Both the position numbers and the translations under genes were made by a program. The notes beneath the pieces are model-generated. The model worked only from the letters and a program-made list of their open reading frames with translations. It did no database searches and was not told the origin of the DNA. DNA of 51,425 nucleotides from IMG/VR virus record IMGVR_UViG_3300032222_000148, positions 1 through 51,425 of that record. One strand, 5' to 3'. The DNA comes from a virus. The number at the start of each line of letters is the position of its first letter. Position 1 is the stretch's first letter. Shown piece after piece: positions 41,001-48,183 of the stretch.

Positions 41001-43092
41001 CACTTCCTTCTGGATTATTTTCATCAGGCACTTCACCGGTCGGATTCTCCCAATTTTCTATTGGAGGTAACCCAGCTTCTTTAGCTGCATCTTGTAAGAA
41101 TTGCTTACCATCCTCATCTAAGAAATCATTTGGTGACATTGTATCCGTACCTTCACCTTGCCCAATCATACTAGCCCAATTACCAGCTTTAACTTGTGAA
41201 TCGTTAAGGCCAGTTTTTTCTTTTTGCTTTTGGTATAATTTAGATTGGTCATCATGTACATCTAATTCATCACCATCCCATGTATCAATACCCGCACCTA
41301 ATTGTTTAAATTTAGGAGCCGCATATTCCATCTCATCGTTAAATTCCAATTCATCATTATCACCTGTTGCACCACCCTCTCCTAAAAATACAATATTCTC
41401 CCATTCCTCTTGTGGAATAGTTGCTTTTATTTGGTCCATTATATCATCGACCATTTTAGTATTTCCGTGAACAGTTCCAAACATCATTCCACCATCTTCA
41501 AATTCTATTGTTTGAATATCTTTGCCAGATTTCTTACCTTTAAATTTTTGTACTTTTGAATCGGTATCTTCGTTAGCAGGTTCTAATCTAGTAGGTTCTC
41601 CAATTGTACCTTGTCCAGAATCTTCTTTTTTATTCTTATCGATAGTTTGCTGAGATTTAAATGCTCTGGCTTTAGCTTTATTCTGTGCACTTGCTTTAGG
41701 GTCATCTAAAACTAAATCAGGATTATCTTTTGGTAAAGTTTTTTCCGCTTCCTTTTCTTTAGTATCCAATGCTTTAGTTGCAGTATCAATCATAGATGCG
41801 GTATCAGGCTTATCACTATCAGAAGGTTCTCCCTCATCAGCTCCACCATCTCCTTTACCTAATTCTGCCTTTTCCTTATCAGTTAAAGGTCTTAAACTAC
41901 CTTTATCATTTTTAAGCTCAGCTTCTCCTCCAGCTACACTAGAGTAATACCCACCTCCTAAGTGAAACTTACCTGGAAATTCTTTCGATTCACCCTTATC
42001 ATCTTCTTCATTTAATATTCGGTTAAATAATTCATTTAAATCAATTACTTCCGATTGTGGTTCGTTTAATTTTTTCTTTTCGTTATATGAATCTACCATA
42101 GACATCATTAATTCATCAGGTATTTCCATATTCTCCATATTATCAGCAAAAGAGTCCATAAAATCACCTAATACTCTTTCATCTTCCCCATCTGCACCCG
42201 CAAATAGAGATGCCTTACCAACTCCTACAGCAATTGTTTCAACTACAACGTGTGGGACTAATTCCATTGCAACGTGTTTTGCAAATGCAACTGCACCATG
42301 TGCTAATCCACCAAATACTCCTGCAGTCAATGCGGTTGTTGCAACTTTAATACCAACTGTTATTAACGCTTTCTTTTCTTCTTTATCTAAACTCGTAAAT
42401 CCTCCAGGCTCACTAAATACTTTTCCAGCAGCTTTGGCAGCAGTTTTAAATATATGTGCTTCATGCTTTAAACCATGTACAATAGCATTTCTAGCTCCCT
42501 TTGCTTTATCTTTTAATGCCTGCCCAAAACTTCTACGAGTTTCTGAACCTGGTTTATCCTGACCTTTATTAAAAAATTCTTTTTCCTTTTCACTCCATTT
42601 TTCCACTTTACTTTTTAGTACATCCGCCTTCGATTTAACTACGGATGCTGCTTTCATTGGTGCAGGAGCTTCAGCAGGAGTATCTTTTGGTTGCTCAGCA
42701 GGAGGTGTTTCAGATGAAGGTTCTTTTGGTTTAGGAGCAGTTGGTTTTTCCGCAGTAGGTGTTTTACCACCCTTTGAATCAAACTTTGCTTTTTCTTCTG
42801 GAGTTACGGGTCTTAGATTACCCTTATCATTTTTAAATTCAGCATCACCTCCATCGTTAGACGAGTAGTATCCACCACCTAAATGGAATTTACCTGGAAA
42901 CAAACCAGATTCTTTTTCACCTTCTGCTTCTGAAAGCAATTCGTATAGTTTAGGTTTTATATACCCATATCCTAATTCATCACATATTTCCATCAACGCA
43001 ATTACCTGCTCTCTATCTTTCATATTAGGGAATGGATAGGTTACAGATAATTCTAAAAGTAGCTCATCTATGATTTTATTAATATCAGCCAT
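38017..43092 (-). CDS. Giant multidomain virion-associated-type protein (1691 residues)
   Basis: Residues 1-60 are a helical start domain. Residues 62-103 and 368-411 are two copies of a module with FPGKFHLGGGYYSS and KNDKG-x-LRP; a weaker third copy is at 1024-1046. Residues 190-330 are helical and hydrophobic (GLKHEAH, then a stretch without charge to about 300). Residues 530-760 have FGTVHGN, FLGEGG and IVIAGESHVELV, spaced like TraB/ChaN/EreA-type domains. Residues 905-985 are ParB-like, with YVIDGHHRWAAI at 951-962. Residues 1418-1490 resemble a PD-(D/E)XK nuclease (FAEIKVAMELL, TADVLVV, ISVKMQGG). Pro/Glu-rich linkers join the parts. A packaged or injected polyprotein is inferred; no function is proven. 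Confidence 0.8.
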   Translation of the reverse strand: MADINKIIDELLLELSVTYPFPNMKDREQVIALMEICDELGYGYIKPKLYELLSEAEGEKESGLFPGKFHLGGGYYSSNDGGDAEFKNDKGNLRPVTPEEKAKFDSKGGKTPTAEKPTAPKPKEPSSETPPAEQPKDTPAEAPAPMKAASVVKSKADVLKSKVEKWSEKEKEFFNKGQDKPGSETRRSFGQALKDKAKGARNAIVHGLKHEAHIFKTAAKAAGKVFSEPGGFTSLDKEEKKALITVGIKVATTALTAGVFGGLAHGAVAFAKHVAMELVPHVVVETIAVGVGKASLFAGADGEDERVLGDFMDSFADNMENMEIPDELMMSMVDSYNEKKKLNEPQSEVIDLNELFNRILNEEDDKGESKEFPGKFHLGGGYYSSVAGGEAELKNDKGSLRPLTDKEKAELGKGDGGADEGEPSDSDKPDTASMIDTATKALDTKEKEAEKTLPKDNPDLVLDDPKASAQNKAKARAFKSQQTIDKNKKEDSGQGTIGEPTRLEPANEDTDSKVQKFKGKKSGKDIQTIEFEDGGMMFGTVHGNTKMVDDIMDQIKATIPQEEWENIVFLGEGGATGDNDELEFNDEMEYAAPKFKQLGAGIDTWDGDELDVHDDQSKLYQKQKEKTGLNDSQVKAGNWASMIGQGEGTDTMSPNDFLDEDGKQFLQDAAKEAGLPPIENWENPTGEVPDENNPEGSGDRGTLFRLAFPEDNGDKETKINDIQVAFNDIRDENIIEKRKELVAKGKIPIVIAGESHVELVDKMMKGGSDRKTETKQVEPQKVAEEMPEADKETFSKDGKALDGISPNDLNQFNTDISKISKMLDDAKAKGEPVPDINLCDITIPGTNLYCDDNKGIPREEMPQFKGKAVEGSRAAGMETDKDGEVDTEPVFREMLKEKNIKVLQTEVPADKLKATQKDLVGGKVIGMMGALEKDPNHPKITAPIYVSRDGYVIDGHHRWAAIVAHNAKNPDNPIPMKSTVIDMDIKDAIPMANKFAEDMGIAAKKADVKDGELPAPKEPNKKEGGAIYPVGGNYYSDTPDGPAQYVKTESVVREVFENENDKFLSLLFEESVTKKLPNGDTARVTPIDVKDQPEATEKADELDSNKEGEDSAQSDTNVTPLTGKNYKDVAAKQMNQPKYKDSILDDNLKEQISTIVGKITGGEDLTDEEQVIAKDYIKIVNDKKVKIYIASKKKGDWSQQGYIKVLELGAGKASREWADGASKKYGVTTGKSGQGAVGKKDPTPAKIIGEEKEIEIGIIDENTVVFNGKTHKKLSVPTIEQAKVKLKQSNPNLSDEELEEKASLFVNKIKSKNDSIDELAEISKKTGGKFKTVDIGDTTTPEGRNEARKKILDKSIDKFTQLLGDKKDLPENQKVMETFEKLRDFDGDDVESNPEKQKEYQKLLDELQINMFNSKDFRDGIADFAEIKVAMELLSKGNSVYLPADEAFKTADVLVVNQISENETDIEFLMVSLEFSGGISVKMQGGAAGTSDEKWRQSRFKNNETRRRGNRMLSAYDLFYSEKQTPPDFPPSDEQVNEQKAALEDDKKWMVENGIATEEEVKAAEDWAERRVASVLEKFKDNGVLDCMNDEEKVRFEETMKLYYKNQKISEVLYNNDLDYTNFKNSNQKFGISKGKAVSCQSENLDGVENPCYMKIKDDVGFNYSKQGDCTVVRPTNRNPSEIHKEKPKIK
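39955..40023 (-). repeat. Degenerate third copy of the GGGYYSS module
   Basis: Encodes residues 1024-1046 of the giant protein, AIYPVGGNYYSDTPDGPAQ, which lines up with HLGGGYYSSNDGGDAE of the first copy but has lost the FPGK start and the KNDKG end. As with the other two copies, an acidic helix-forming segment lies next to it (SVVREVFENENDKFL). Confidence 0.4.
41860..41991 (-). repeat. Second copy of the GGGYYSS module
   Basis: Encodes residues 368-411 of the giant protein. Against the first copy it keeps FPGKFHLGGGYYSS, then GG-x-AE-x-KNDKG-x-LRP and EKA, with differences mostly at third codon positions and in the linker. It is preceded by a short acidic helix (LNELFNRILNEEDDKG), like the first copy (YELLSEAEGEKE). 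Confidence 0.85.
42784..42909 (-). repeat. First copy of the GGGYYSS module
   Basis: Encodes residues 62-103 of the giant protein, the best-conserved form: FPGKFHLGGGYYSS followed by AEFKNDKGNLRPVTPEEKA. The next copy lies about 900 bases downstream. The repeat is visible in both DNA and protein. Confidence 0.85.
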
Positions 43093-43096
43093 AAAA

Positions 43097-43492
43097 TTAA
43101 TTAAATTCTATTTTTTCAAAAATTCTAGTTGGAACTTTTCTAATTCCTTGTAAACCCGTCAATATAATACAATTTCTAAATTTATCCCAATCTAAAGAGA
43201 ATGAGGTATCTAATACTCCTCCATTTTCCTCTTTAATTAGTTGGTTCAAAGCATTGATTGTATATAGGGTATTTGATTGTTTCTTCCTGTGTACCAATAT
43301 GGTATTAGGTAATTGTTTATTAGGTCTAAATTCCACATCGATATTATATGTAATGTACAACTCATCTAAGTTTGTTTTATTCTGTAGGATATAAATGTAG
43401 TTATATACTATTTTATAATTTTCTCTAATTTGTTGTAATACATCCTGCAAAACTTCTTTATCCGTAAAGGTGCATAGTAACTGTGTTTTCAT
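43097..43492 (-). CDS. Hypothetical protein, 131 residues
   Basis: A 131-residue protein with a likely alpha/beta fold: LLCTFTDKEVLQDVLQQIRENY at the start, then alternating strands (YNYIYIL, LYITYNIDVEF, NTILVHRKK, CIILTGLQGIRKV). No catalytic motif, membrane segment or zinc site. It is separated from the family A polymerase-like gene upstream by 38 A/T-rich bases without a recognisable promoter, and from the giant gene downstream by four bases. It may share a transcript with the giant protein. Function unknown. Confidence 0.75.
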   Translation of the reverse strand: MKTQLLCTFTDKEVLQDVLQQIRENYKIVYNYIYILQNKTNLDELYITYNIDVEFRPNKQLPNTILVHRKKQSNTLYTINALNQLIKEENGGVLDTSFSLDWDKFRNCIILTGLQGIRKVPTRIFEKIEFN

Positions 43493-43530
43493 CTAACGAT
43501 TTATTTTATACTTTTTATCCTATATAAGTA

Positions 43531-44769
43531 TTAAATATTTCCGTAACTATAATTTTTCTCCATCTTTGTAGGAGATATTCTATGTAAAACCTCCTCTATT
43601 TTGGGTAAAAGTTCAATTTCGTTAGTATCAACATCAAATAAAAAAGAATCATATGTGTAAAGAACCAATTTTGTTTTAGTATTTTCCAATAAAATGTTAA
43701 GTTGGTGTAACAATAAAACGTTCTGTTCGGTTTCCAATGCCTGTAAATAATAGTTAAATACCTTCTGAGCATTGTGGTTATCTATCTTAGTAAATGGTAT
43801 CCTTTTCCCAAATCTTGTCTCAACAAATCCATTAACTATAAATTGTTTGTATAGTTTGGTTATAAAATCATTTGTCTTCTGAAAGAATGGTATCTCTAAA
43901 TTATGAACATCTATCCCACCATACAATTGTTGGAATGTAATTTTTTTACTATTGAGATAATCTTCTTCGGTTAGTTCTTCTTTCCCAAAGTATTGCTTAC
44001 CCAACCATTCATGCGCAGAACCTTCCGGCATTGCTTCCCCTACTAATTTTGCAATCAATCGGATGTGATACCCATCAAAATCATATTGAACCAACTCACC
44101 ATTCTTACTAACAATGAAATCTCTACTACCATCTGATTTCTTAAGTGCTGAATAATTTACTCCTCCAAACGTATTCGAAGGTCTTCCTGTTGTGGTAAAA
44201 TTATTGTAAAGAGAATACTCATATCCATAAGTTGTAGGAATACCATTTGCTTCGATTCTAAGGAACGATGGTATTGTATAATCATTGTATCTATCAAAAC
44301 CATTTGCATCGATTCTTGCGTACTTAGCGTTCTCCACAACGAAGTCCACTACACCTTTAAGAATAGTTGCAATTGGAATAAATGAAATATCGGATTTATC
44401 TCTGTATCCGTTAGTAAACGATTGATAAATCATATCATACGCATAGGATTTAAACTCAGTTAAATGATATGAAACATCTACACTTTTCCAATTTGTAATT
44501 TTGGTTTTATGTAAGAACCATTTGGTATCAAAGATGTACTTAACCCTATCACTTCTCTCCAATATGGATAAACTTACCGGTACACAATCATTGTGGTCTT
44601 CCATTATCACCCAACAATGTTCTCCTATAAACACAAAAACACCCAATAGTTTATTTACTAATGGATGTTCTGTTCTATTTTTAAATAGTGGAAATATGAC
44701 AGAATCCTTCGATGTGTATTCATCGAAAAACATTTTAGCCGTATCTTTATTCTCTACATAGTAAACCAT
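43531..44769 (-). CDS. Divergent family A DNA polymerase-like protein (no active proofreading domain)
   Basis: A 412-residue protein from the ATG at 44769. Pol I-type landmarks occur in order: TTTGRPS (residues 192-198), DFIV (217-220), motif A YDFDGYHIRLIAKLVGE (229-245; Asp230, Arg237), SAHEWLGKQYFG (251-262), motif B KKITFQQLYGG (275-285; Lys275, Phe279, Tyr283), GFVETRFGKR (314-323), the Gln/Glu helix YLQALETEQN (341-350) and motif C YTYDSFLFDV (371-380; Asp374). Motif C lacks the usual His-Asp-Glu and the Glu of motif A is His. The N-terminal 110 residues look like a reduced exonuclease region. It has its own promoter. Whether it polymerises DNA is unknown. Confidence 0.75.
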   Translation of the reverse strand: MVYYVENKDTAKMFFDEYTSKDSVIFPLFKNRTEHPLVNKLLGVFVFIGEHCWVIMEDHNDCVPVSLSILERSDRVKYIFDTKWFLHKTKITNWKSVDVSYHLTEFKSYAYDMIYQSFTNGYRDKSDISFIPIATILKGVVDFVVENAKYARIDANGFDRYNDYTIPSFLRIEANGIPTTYGYEYSLYNNFTTTGRPSNTFGGVNYSALKKSDGSRDFIVSKNGELVQYDFDGYHIRLIAKLVGEAMPEGSAHEWLGKQYFGKEELTEEDYLNSKKITFQQLYGGIDVHNLEIPFFQKTNDFITKLYKQFIVNGFVETRFGKRIPFTKIDNHNAQKVFNYYLQALETEQNVLLLHQLNILLENTKTKLVLYTYDSFLFDVDTNEIELLPKIEEVLHRISPTKMEKNYSYGNI

Positions 44770-44775
44770 ATGGAA

Positions 44776-44807
44776 CAAATATACGAAAAAATATTAAGAA
44801 TTCCAAT
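44776..44807 (-). promoter_or_regulatory. Bacteroidota-type promoter (P7) of the family A polymerase-like gene
   Basis: Minus strand: ATTG at 44804-44807 followed by GAATT, 20 bases of spacer, then TATATTTG at 44776-44783, a full match to TAnnTTTG. Six bases separate the -7 element from the ATG at 44769, so the leader is extremely short. The -33 element lies within the end of the PhyH gene. Confidence 0.65.
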
Positions 44808-45570
44808 ATTTTTCTTGTAAAGGTTGCAAATCAATTGGTTCTCTTTTCATATGTGAACCCTGATTGAAGTATGCACCCTTCTTAAGGTATCCCCCTAATA
44901 GGTTTCTACGGAATCTGTTTGAGTTGTTTGGCTCTGAACCATGTACACAATGCGAGTGGAGGAGAACTACCTGTCCCTTTTTAAGAACTCCTTCTACTTT
45001 ACGGAAATCATGTCCCTCTGGCATAATACAAGGTTTACCTCTTTCGTTTCTCCAAAAGTTAGGATTAGTTTTAGCTCTTTCCTCATCCACTTCAATTGGT
45101 AAAGTCGGTAAACGATGTGAACCTTCATAGTTCCATACAGCACCATTACCCTCATCGTGATTATCTAATGCTAATGCAGTATTGATAATCTCATTGTGAC
45201 CACATCCTGTGTAGAATGCGTTTTGGTGCATATCTCTACCTAATTGTCCAGGTGGTTTGAAATAAGACCAAGTTTGCATACCTACAATATCACCACCCAT
45301 AAGGTATGAACACGCTTCGATGATTTTCGGATGTACAAAAAGTTTCTCTATTTTTTCTGAGATTTTATGTGGGTATGAAAATGGGTCCCACTCTCCCCAC
45401 TCTTTACCATCTGGAGTAAGTGTTCCTTTTCTTTCCTGACGAAGTCTTTCTAACTCATCATTTATTTCATCACACTCTTCTTCGGTAAGTAATTCTAAGG
45501 TTGTAAACCCTCTGTATCGCCAATCAAATGTAATTTGTTGGACTTCTAAATCTGTAAGATGTTTGAACAT
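44794..45570 (-). CDS. PhyH-family oxygenase-like protein with altered iron motif
   Basis: A 258-residue protein of the phytanoyl-CoA dioxygenase family. It has the N-terminal GFTTLELLTEEECDEINDEL, a central LALDNHDEGNGAVWNYEGSH signature, the distal His in SHCVHGSEPNNSNRFRR and a 2-oxoglutarate-type Arg soon after. The first iron motif reads DMHQNAFYTGCGHN: where the family has His-x-Asp, this protein has His-x-Asn. Iron chemistry could thus be altered or lost. The gene has its own promoter at 45594-45625 and directly precedes the family A polymerase-like gene, from which it is separated by 24 bases. Confidence 0.8.
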   Translation of the reverse strand: MFKHLTDLEVQQITFDWRYRGFTTLELLTEEECDEINDELERLRQERKGTLTPDGKEWGEWDPFSYPHKISEKIEKLFVHPKIIEACSYLMGGDIVGMQTWSYFKPPGQLGRDMHQNAFYTGCGHNEIINTALALDNHDEGNGAVWNYEGSHRLPTLPIEVDEERAKTNPNFWRNERGKPCIMPEGHDFRKVEGVLKKGQVVLLHSHCVHGSEPNNSNRFRRNLLGGYLKKGAYFNQGSHMKREPIDLQPLQEKYWNS

Positions 45571-45593
45571 AACTTTGTTGTTTATTATAACTA

Positions 45594-45625
45594 TAAATAT
45601 ACGATAAATTGTTTACTTTTCCAAA
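45594..45625 (-). promoter_or_regulatory. Bacteroidota-type promoter (P8) of the PhyH-like gene
   Basis: Minus strand: TTTG at 45622-45625 followed by GAAAA, 20 bases of spacer, then TATATTTA at 45594-45601 (one mismatch). The leader to the ATG at 45570 is about 20 bases and A-rich (AATAAACAACAAAG). It marks the switch from the tail genes to the accessory and replication genes. Confidence 0.75.
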
Positions 45626-45638
45626 TAAATTTATGATT

Positions 45639-46031
45639 TTAATCAACCTTATGAAATTGCTTTAAGTTAACTAAATATAGATTTATATCATCCATTGTCT
45701 TTTCCGCTTCCGCAATTGATTTAGAATTTGATGTAATAACTGATGGTATAAACGCACCATTATCATCATACCTATCAACTAAATCTCCTATTATTCTCCA
45801 TTTAAGATTTACTCCTGTATAAAAAGGAGTTTTGTAATACTGAACAAATGTTGTTCTCTTAACTTCAAAAATAGGAGCTCCCTTAGTATCTCTTTTTTGA
45901 ATAAAATATCTTTCTATATAACCTTTGTTGTAATCCTCTTTAGAAGGAGTTGGATAGTATGCAATAGGTGTTCTAAGATTGCTCGCTGAATCCGACCTAA
46001 GTTTTTTATATAATTCTAAGTCCGTTTTCAT
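45639..46031 (-). CDS. Hypothetical protein in baseplate cluster
   Basis: A 130-residue protein from the ATG at 46031 (MKTDLELYKKLRSDSAS). A longer start at 46064 would lie within the preceding gene and is rejected. The protein has a charged N-terminal helix, a beta-rich middle (IERYFIQKRDTKGAPIFEVKRTTFVQYYKTPFYTG... in part) and a C-terminal helix (AEAEKTMDDINLYLVNLKQF). No known motif. It starts one base after the stop codon of the hub-like gene, so it is probably a small baseplate or tail component. Confidence 0.75.
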   Translation of the reverse strand: MKTDLELYKKLRSDSASNLRTPIAYYPTPSKEDYNKGYIERYFIQKRDTKGAPIFEVKRTTFVQYYKTPFYTGVNLKWRIIGDLVDRYDDNGAFIPSVITSNSKSIAEAEKTMDDINLYLVNLKQFHKVD

Positions 46032-46032
46032 A

Positions 46033-48171
46033 TTATCTAAAAAATGGTTTAAACATAGAATCAACGGTAGTTGTCCAATGTTTACCGTCTACTTTGTGTG
46101 TAACTTCTGTAATCATAAATGCACCTTTGTTAATATCAGTATATTGAGATGGTAATCCTACAACTTTAAATAATTGTCCAACTTGAAATCCACTCATACC
46201 CAATGTGGTAAACCCAAACTTAACCGGCAAAGGTCTTCCATTATAAACATTACCCGACCCCGCATATCCCGTATCAGTTTTTCGTATCGTATTGAAAAAT
46301 TTCTTATTTAAGTATATACCATATATCCCCCATTCATTAACATTACCTCCTACAGAACTTTTCTTAACAACCGATGGGTCAACCATAATTTTAATATTTC
46401 TTCTTAAGTCTATCCAACCATTCTTTTTTATCTCATCTTCTGTCAATTTAGGAGTCTGTGTAGTATTAGCATCAGTAGATTCTACCTTCACCTTTTCTAA
46501 TTTAGTATCCTTTTTATTTGAGAATAATCCAGTTTGCTCAGGTGTACCATCTCCGCTTATTGAACCATCATCTATACTCTTTACCATAACAACTTTACTT
46601 GCCATAGCTTTTGGTATATCTAAATTAAAAGAAGCATCTAAGAACCAACTTTTTGTACCGGTATAAAAAAATGAAGGAATATCTATGCCACCTTTTTCAT
46701 TTCTTAAATTTGCATCACTAATTCTTAATGAATTTCCATCTTGTACAATTTGAAAATTCCATAATCCTTCAACTGATTCTTCCATAACTTTCAGAACTCC
46801 ATCTAATACTTCTTTAACCGGTCTTCTAACATCTCTTAATGCTTCAAACGCTACCTCCGAATCTAAATAAACATTCCCAATCCAACCATGTTTGTTTCCA
46901 GGTAGAGTTACAACAGTACCATCTTTCATAGTAAATGTAGTATCATTAACTATAGGAAATGAAACTTGACTTGTTCTTCCCGCTGCACCCCATTTCCCCA
47001 TAAGTTCTGCTCTGTAGGGAGCTGAACCTCTAAAATATGCTTCATTTTGAAAAAAGTTTACCATACCTGAATTTGGTATATAAACTCTTTCATCGGTTGA
47101 AAATATTCGCCTAAATGCCGATATATAAGTTTGGGATATATCTAAATTAAAATTCATACTACCGTCTTTGCTTAATTTTAATTTAGTTTCATTCATTATA
47201 TCGATAAAATTTCTAAATCTAATATATTTTCTAGGTGTCACAGGAGAACTAGCATCTCTAGCTTGAAAAACTCTATCGAATATAGCAACATCCTGATTAA
47301 ATGTAATTATACCAAATGCAAAAGTACCTTTTTTTGTTTCCTCAGTTGCCTCTTCTATTAAACTTTCATTAAAATTTATAAAATCTGCTCCTGCATCTAC
47401 TTTAGATGCATCATTAATCCAACCTTTAATAACATTGGTTCTATGTTCAGCAGGTAAAGCATTGAATGCATATACATAATTTAATTTTACATCACCTTCA
47501 TACGAAGTAATCTCTGTTTCGCCAAATGCAGGTTTATCAGATACCTTTTCCGAATCAGGTGTTACCGTTTCTTGACTTCTACCCATCAGTATTTCTCCAA
47601 TCGATGAAACTTTAACGGATACTTTATATTCGTTTCCATTTATATTACTTTCTCCACCTGTTATAATACCAACCATATTATCATAACACCCATTATTTTT
47701 TTGTCTAATTTCGTTTAATGCTGTTGGGTTTCTATTATATAAATTTACATTCCCCGCATCCGCTGATAAAGGAATTACACTTTTTCCCGTAGTTAAACTT
47801 TTATTCCATCCCCATTGTATAAAACAACTTATTCCTGGCTCCAAAAAATATTCTTGTAATTTAGAAAGGTCATCAACAGTATAACAAGTTATCACAAAGG
47901 TTGCTCTCCTTAATGTTCCTCTACTCGCAAAGTCTACAGAAAAATCTGTTATTATTGGTTTTGGTCTAAATCTAGTACCACTATCACTATGATACATTCC
48001 ACTTGCTCCGAATAAATCTGGATAAGATGAACTACCTAATTCATATCCATCAGCTAAGTTCGATGTTATTTTTATCCAAGGTACAAGTTCGGATGCCTTC
48101 AATGGGTCTTTTCTTGTATTTAACTCGGTATCTATATATGCATCTAATGATTTTAAAAAAGGAAATGCCAT
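46033..48171 (-). CDS. Baseplate hub-like structural protein
   Basis: A 712-residue protein. An N-terminal region (ITDFSVDFASRGTLRRATFVITCYTVDDLSKL, then PGISCFIQWGWNKS) has the strand pattern of T4 gp27/gpD-type hub domains. The C-terminal portion (SGFQVGQLFKVVGLPSQY, then GAFMITEVTHKVDGKHWTTTVDSMFKP) resembles the closing domain of hub proteins, which carries the beta-barrel of the tail hub. The middle has low-complexity linkers (residues 560-600). No lysozyme domain is attached. It lies next to a LysM baseplate gene. It would form the central hub at the tail tip, through which the tube passes. Confidence 0.6.
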   Translation of the reverse strand: MAFPFLKSLDAYIDTELNTRKDPLKASELVPWIKITSNLADGYELGSSSYPDLFGASGMYHSDSGTRFRPKPIITDFSVDFASRGTLRRATFVITCYTVDDLSKLQEYFLEPGISCFIQWGWNKSLTTGKSVIPLSADAGNVNLYNRNPTALNEIRQKNNGCYDNMVGIITGGESNINGNEYKVSVKVSSIGEILMGRSQETVTPDSEKVSDKPAFGETEITSYEGDVKLNYVYAFNALPAEHRTNVIKGWINDASKVDAGADFINFNESLIEEATEETKKGTFAFGIITFNQDVAIFDRVFQARDASSPVTPRKYIRFRNFIDIMNETKLKLSKDGSMNFNLDISQTYISAFRRIFSTDERVYIPNSGMVNFFQNEAYFRGSAPYRAELMGKWGAAGRTSQVSFPIVNDTTFTMKDGTVVTLPGNKHGWIGNVYLDSEVAFEALRDVRRPVKEVLDGVLKVMEESVEGLWNFQIVQDGNSLRISDANLRNEKGGIDIPSFFYTGTKSWFLDASFNLDIPKAMASKVVMVKSIDDGSISGDGTPEQTGLFSNKKDTKLEKVKVESTDANTTQTPKLTEDEIKKNGWIDLRRNIKIMVDPSVVKKSSVGGNVNEWGIYGIYLNKKFFNTIRKTDTGYAGSGNVYNGRPLPVKFGFTTLGMSGFQVGQLFKVVGLPSQYTDINKGAFMITEVTHKVDGKHWTTTVDSMFKPFFR

Positions 48172-48183
48172 AAAACTATTTTA

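Noticed and set aside
46032-46064. Upstream start for the 130-residue baseplate-cluster protein
   Set aside because: It lies inside the hub-like gene; the ATG at 46031 follows that gene's stop by one base.
46292-46666. 124-codon open frame on the plus strand within the hub-like gene
   Set aside because: It is a shadow of a well-supported gene on the other strand, has no recognisable product, and all supported genes are on the minus strand. The same applies to the other plus-strand frames, such as 1967-2260, 27362-27649 and 35406-35684.
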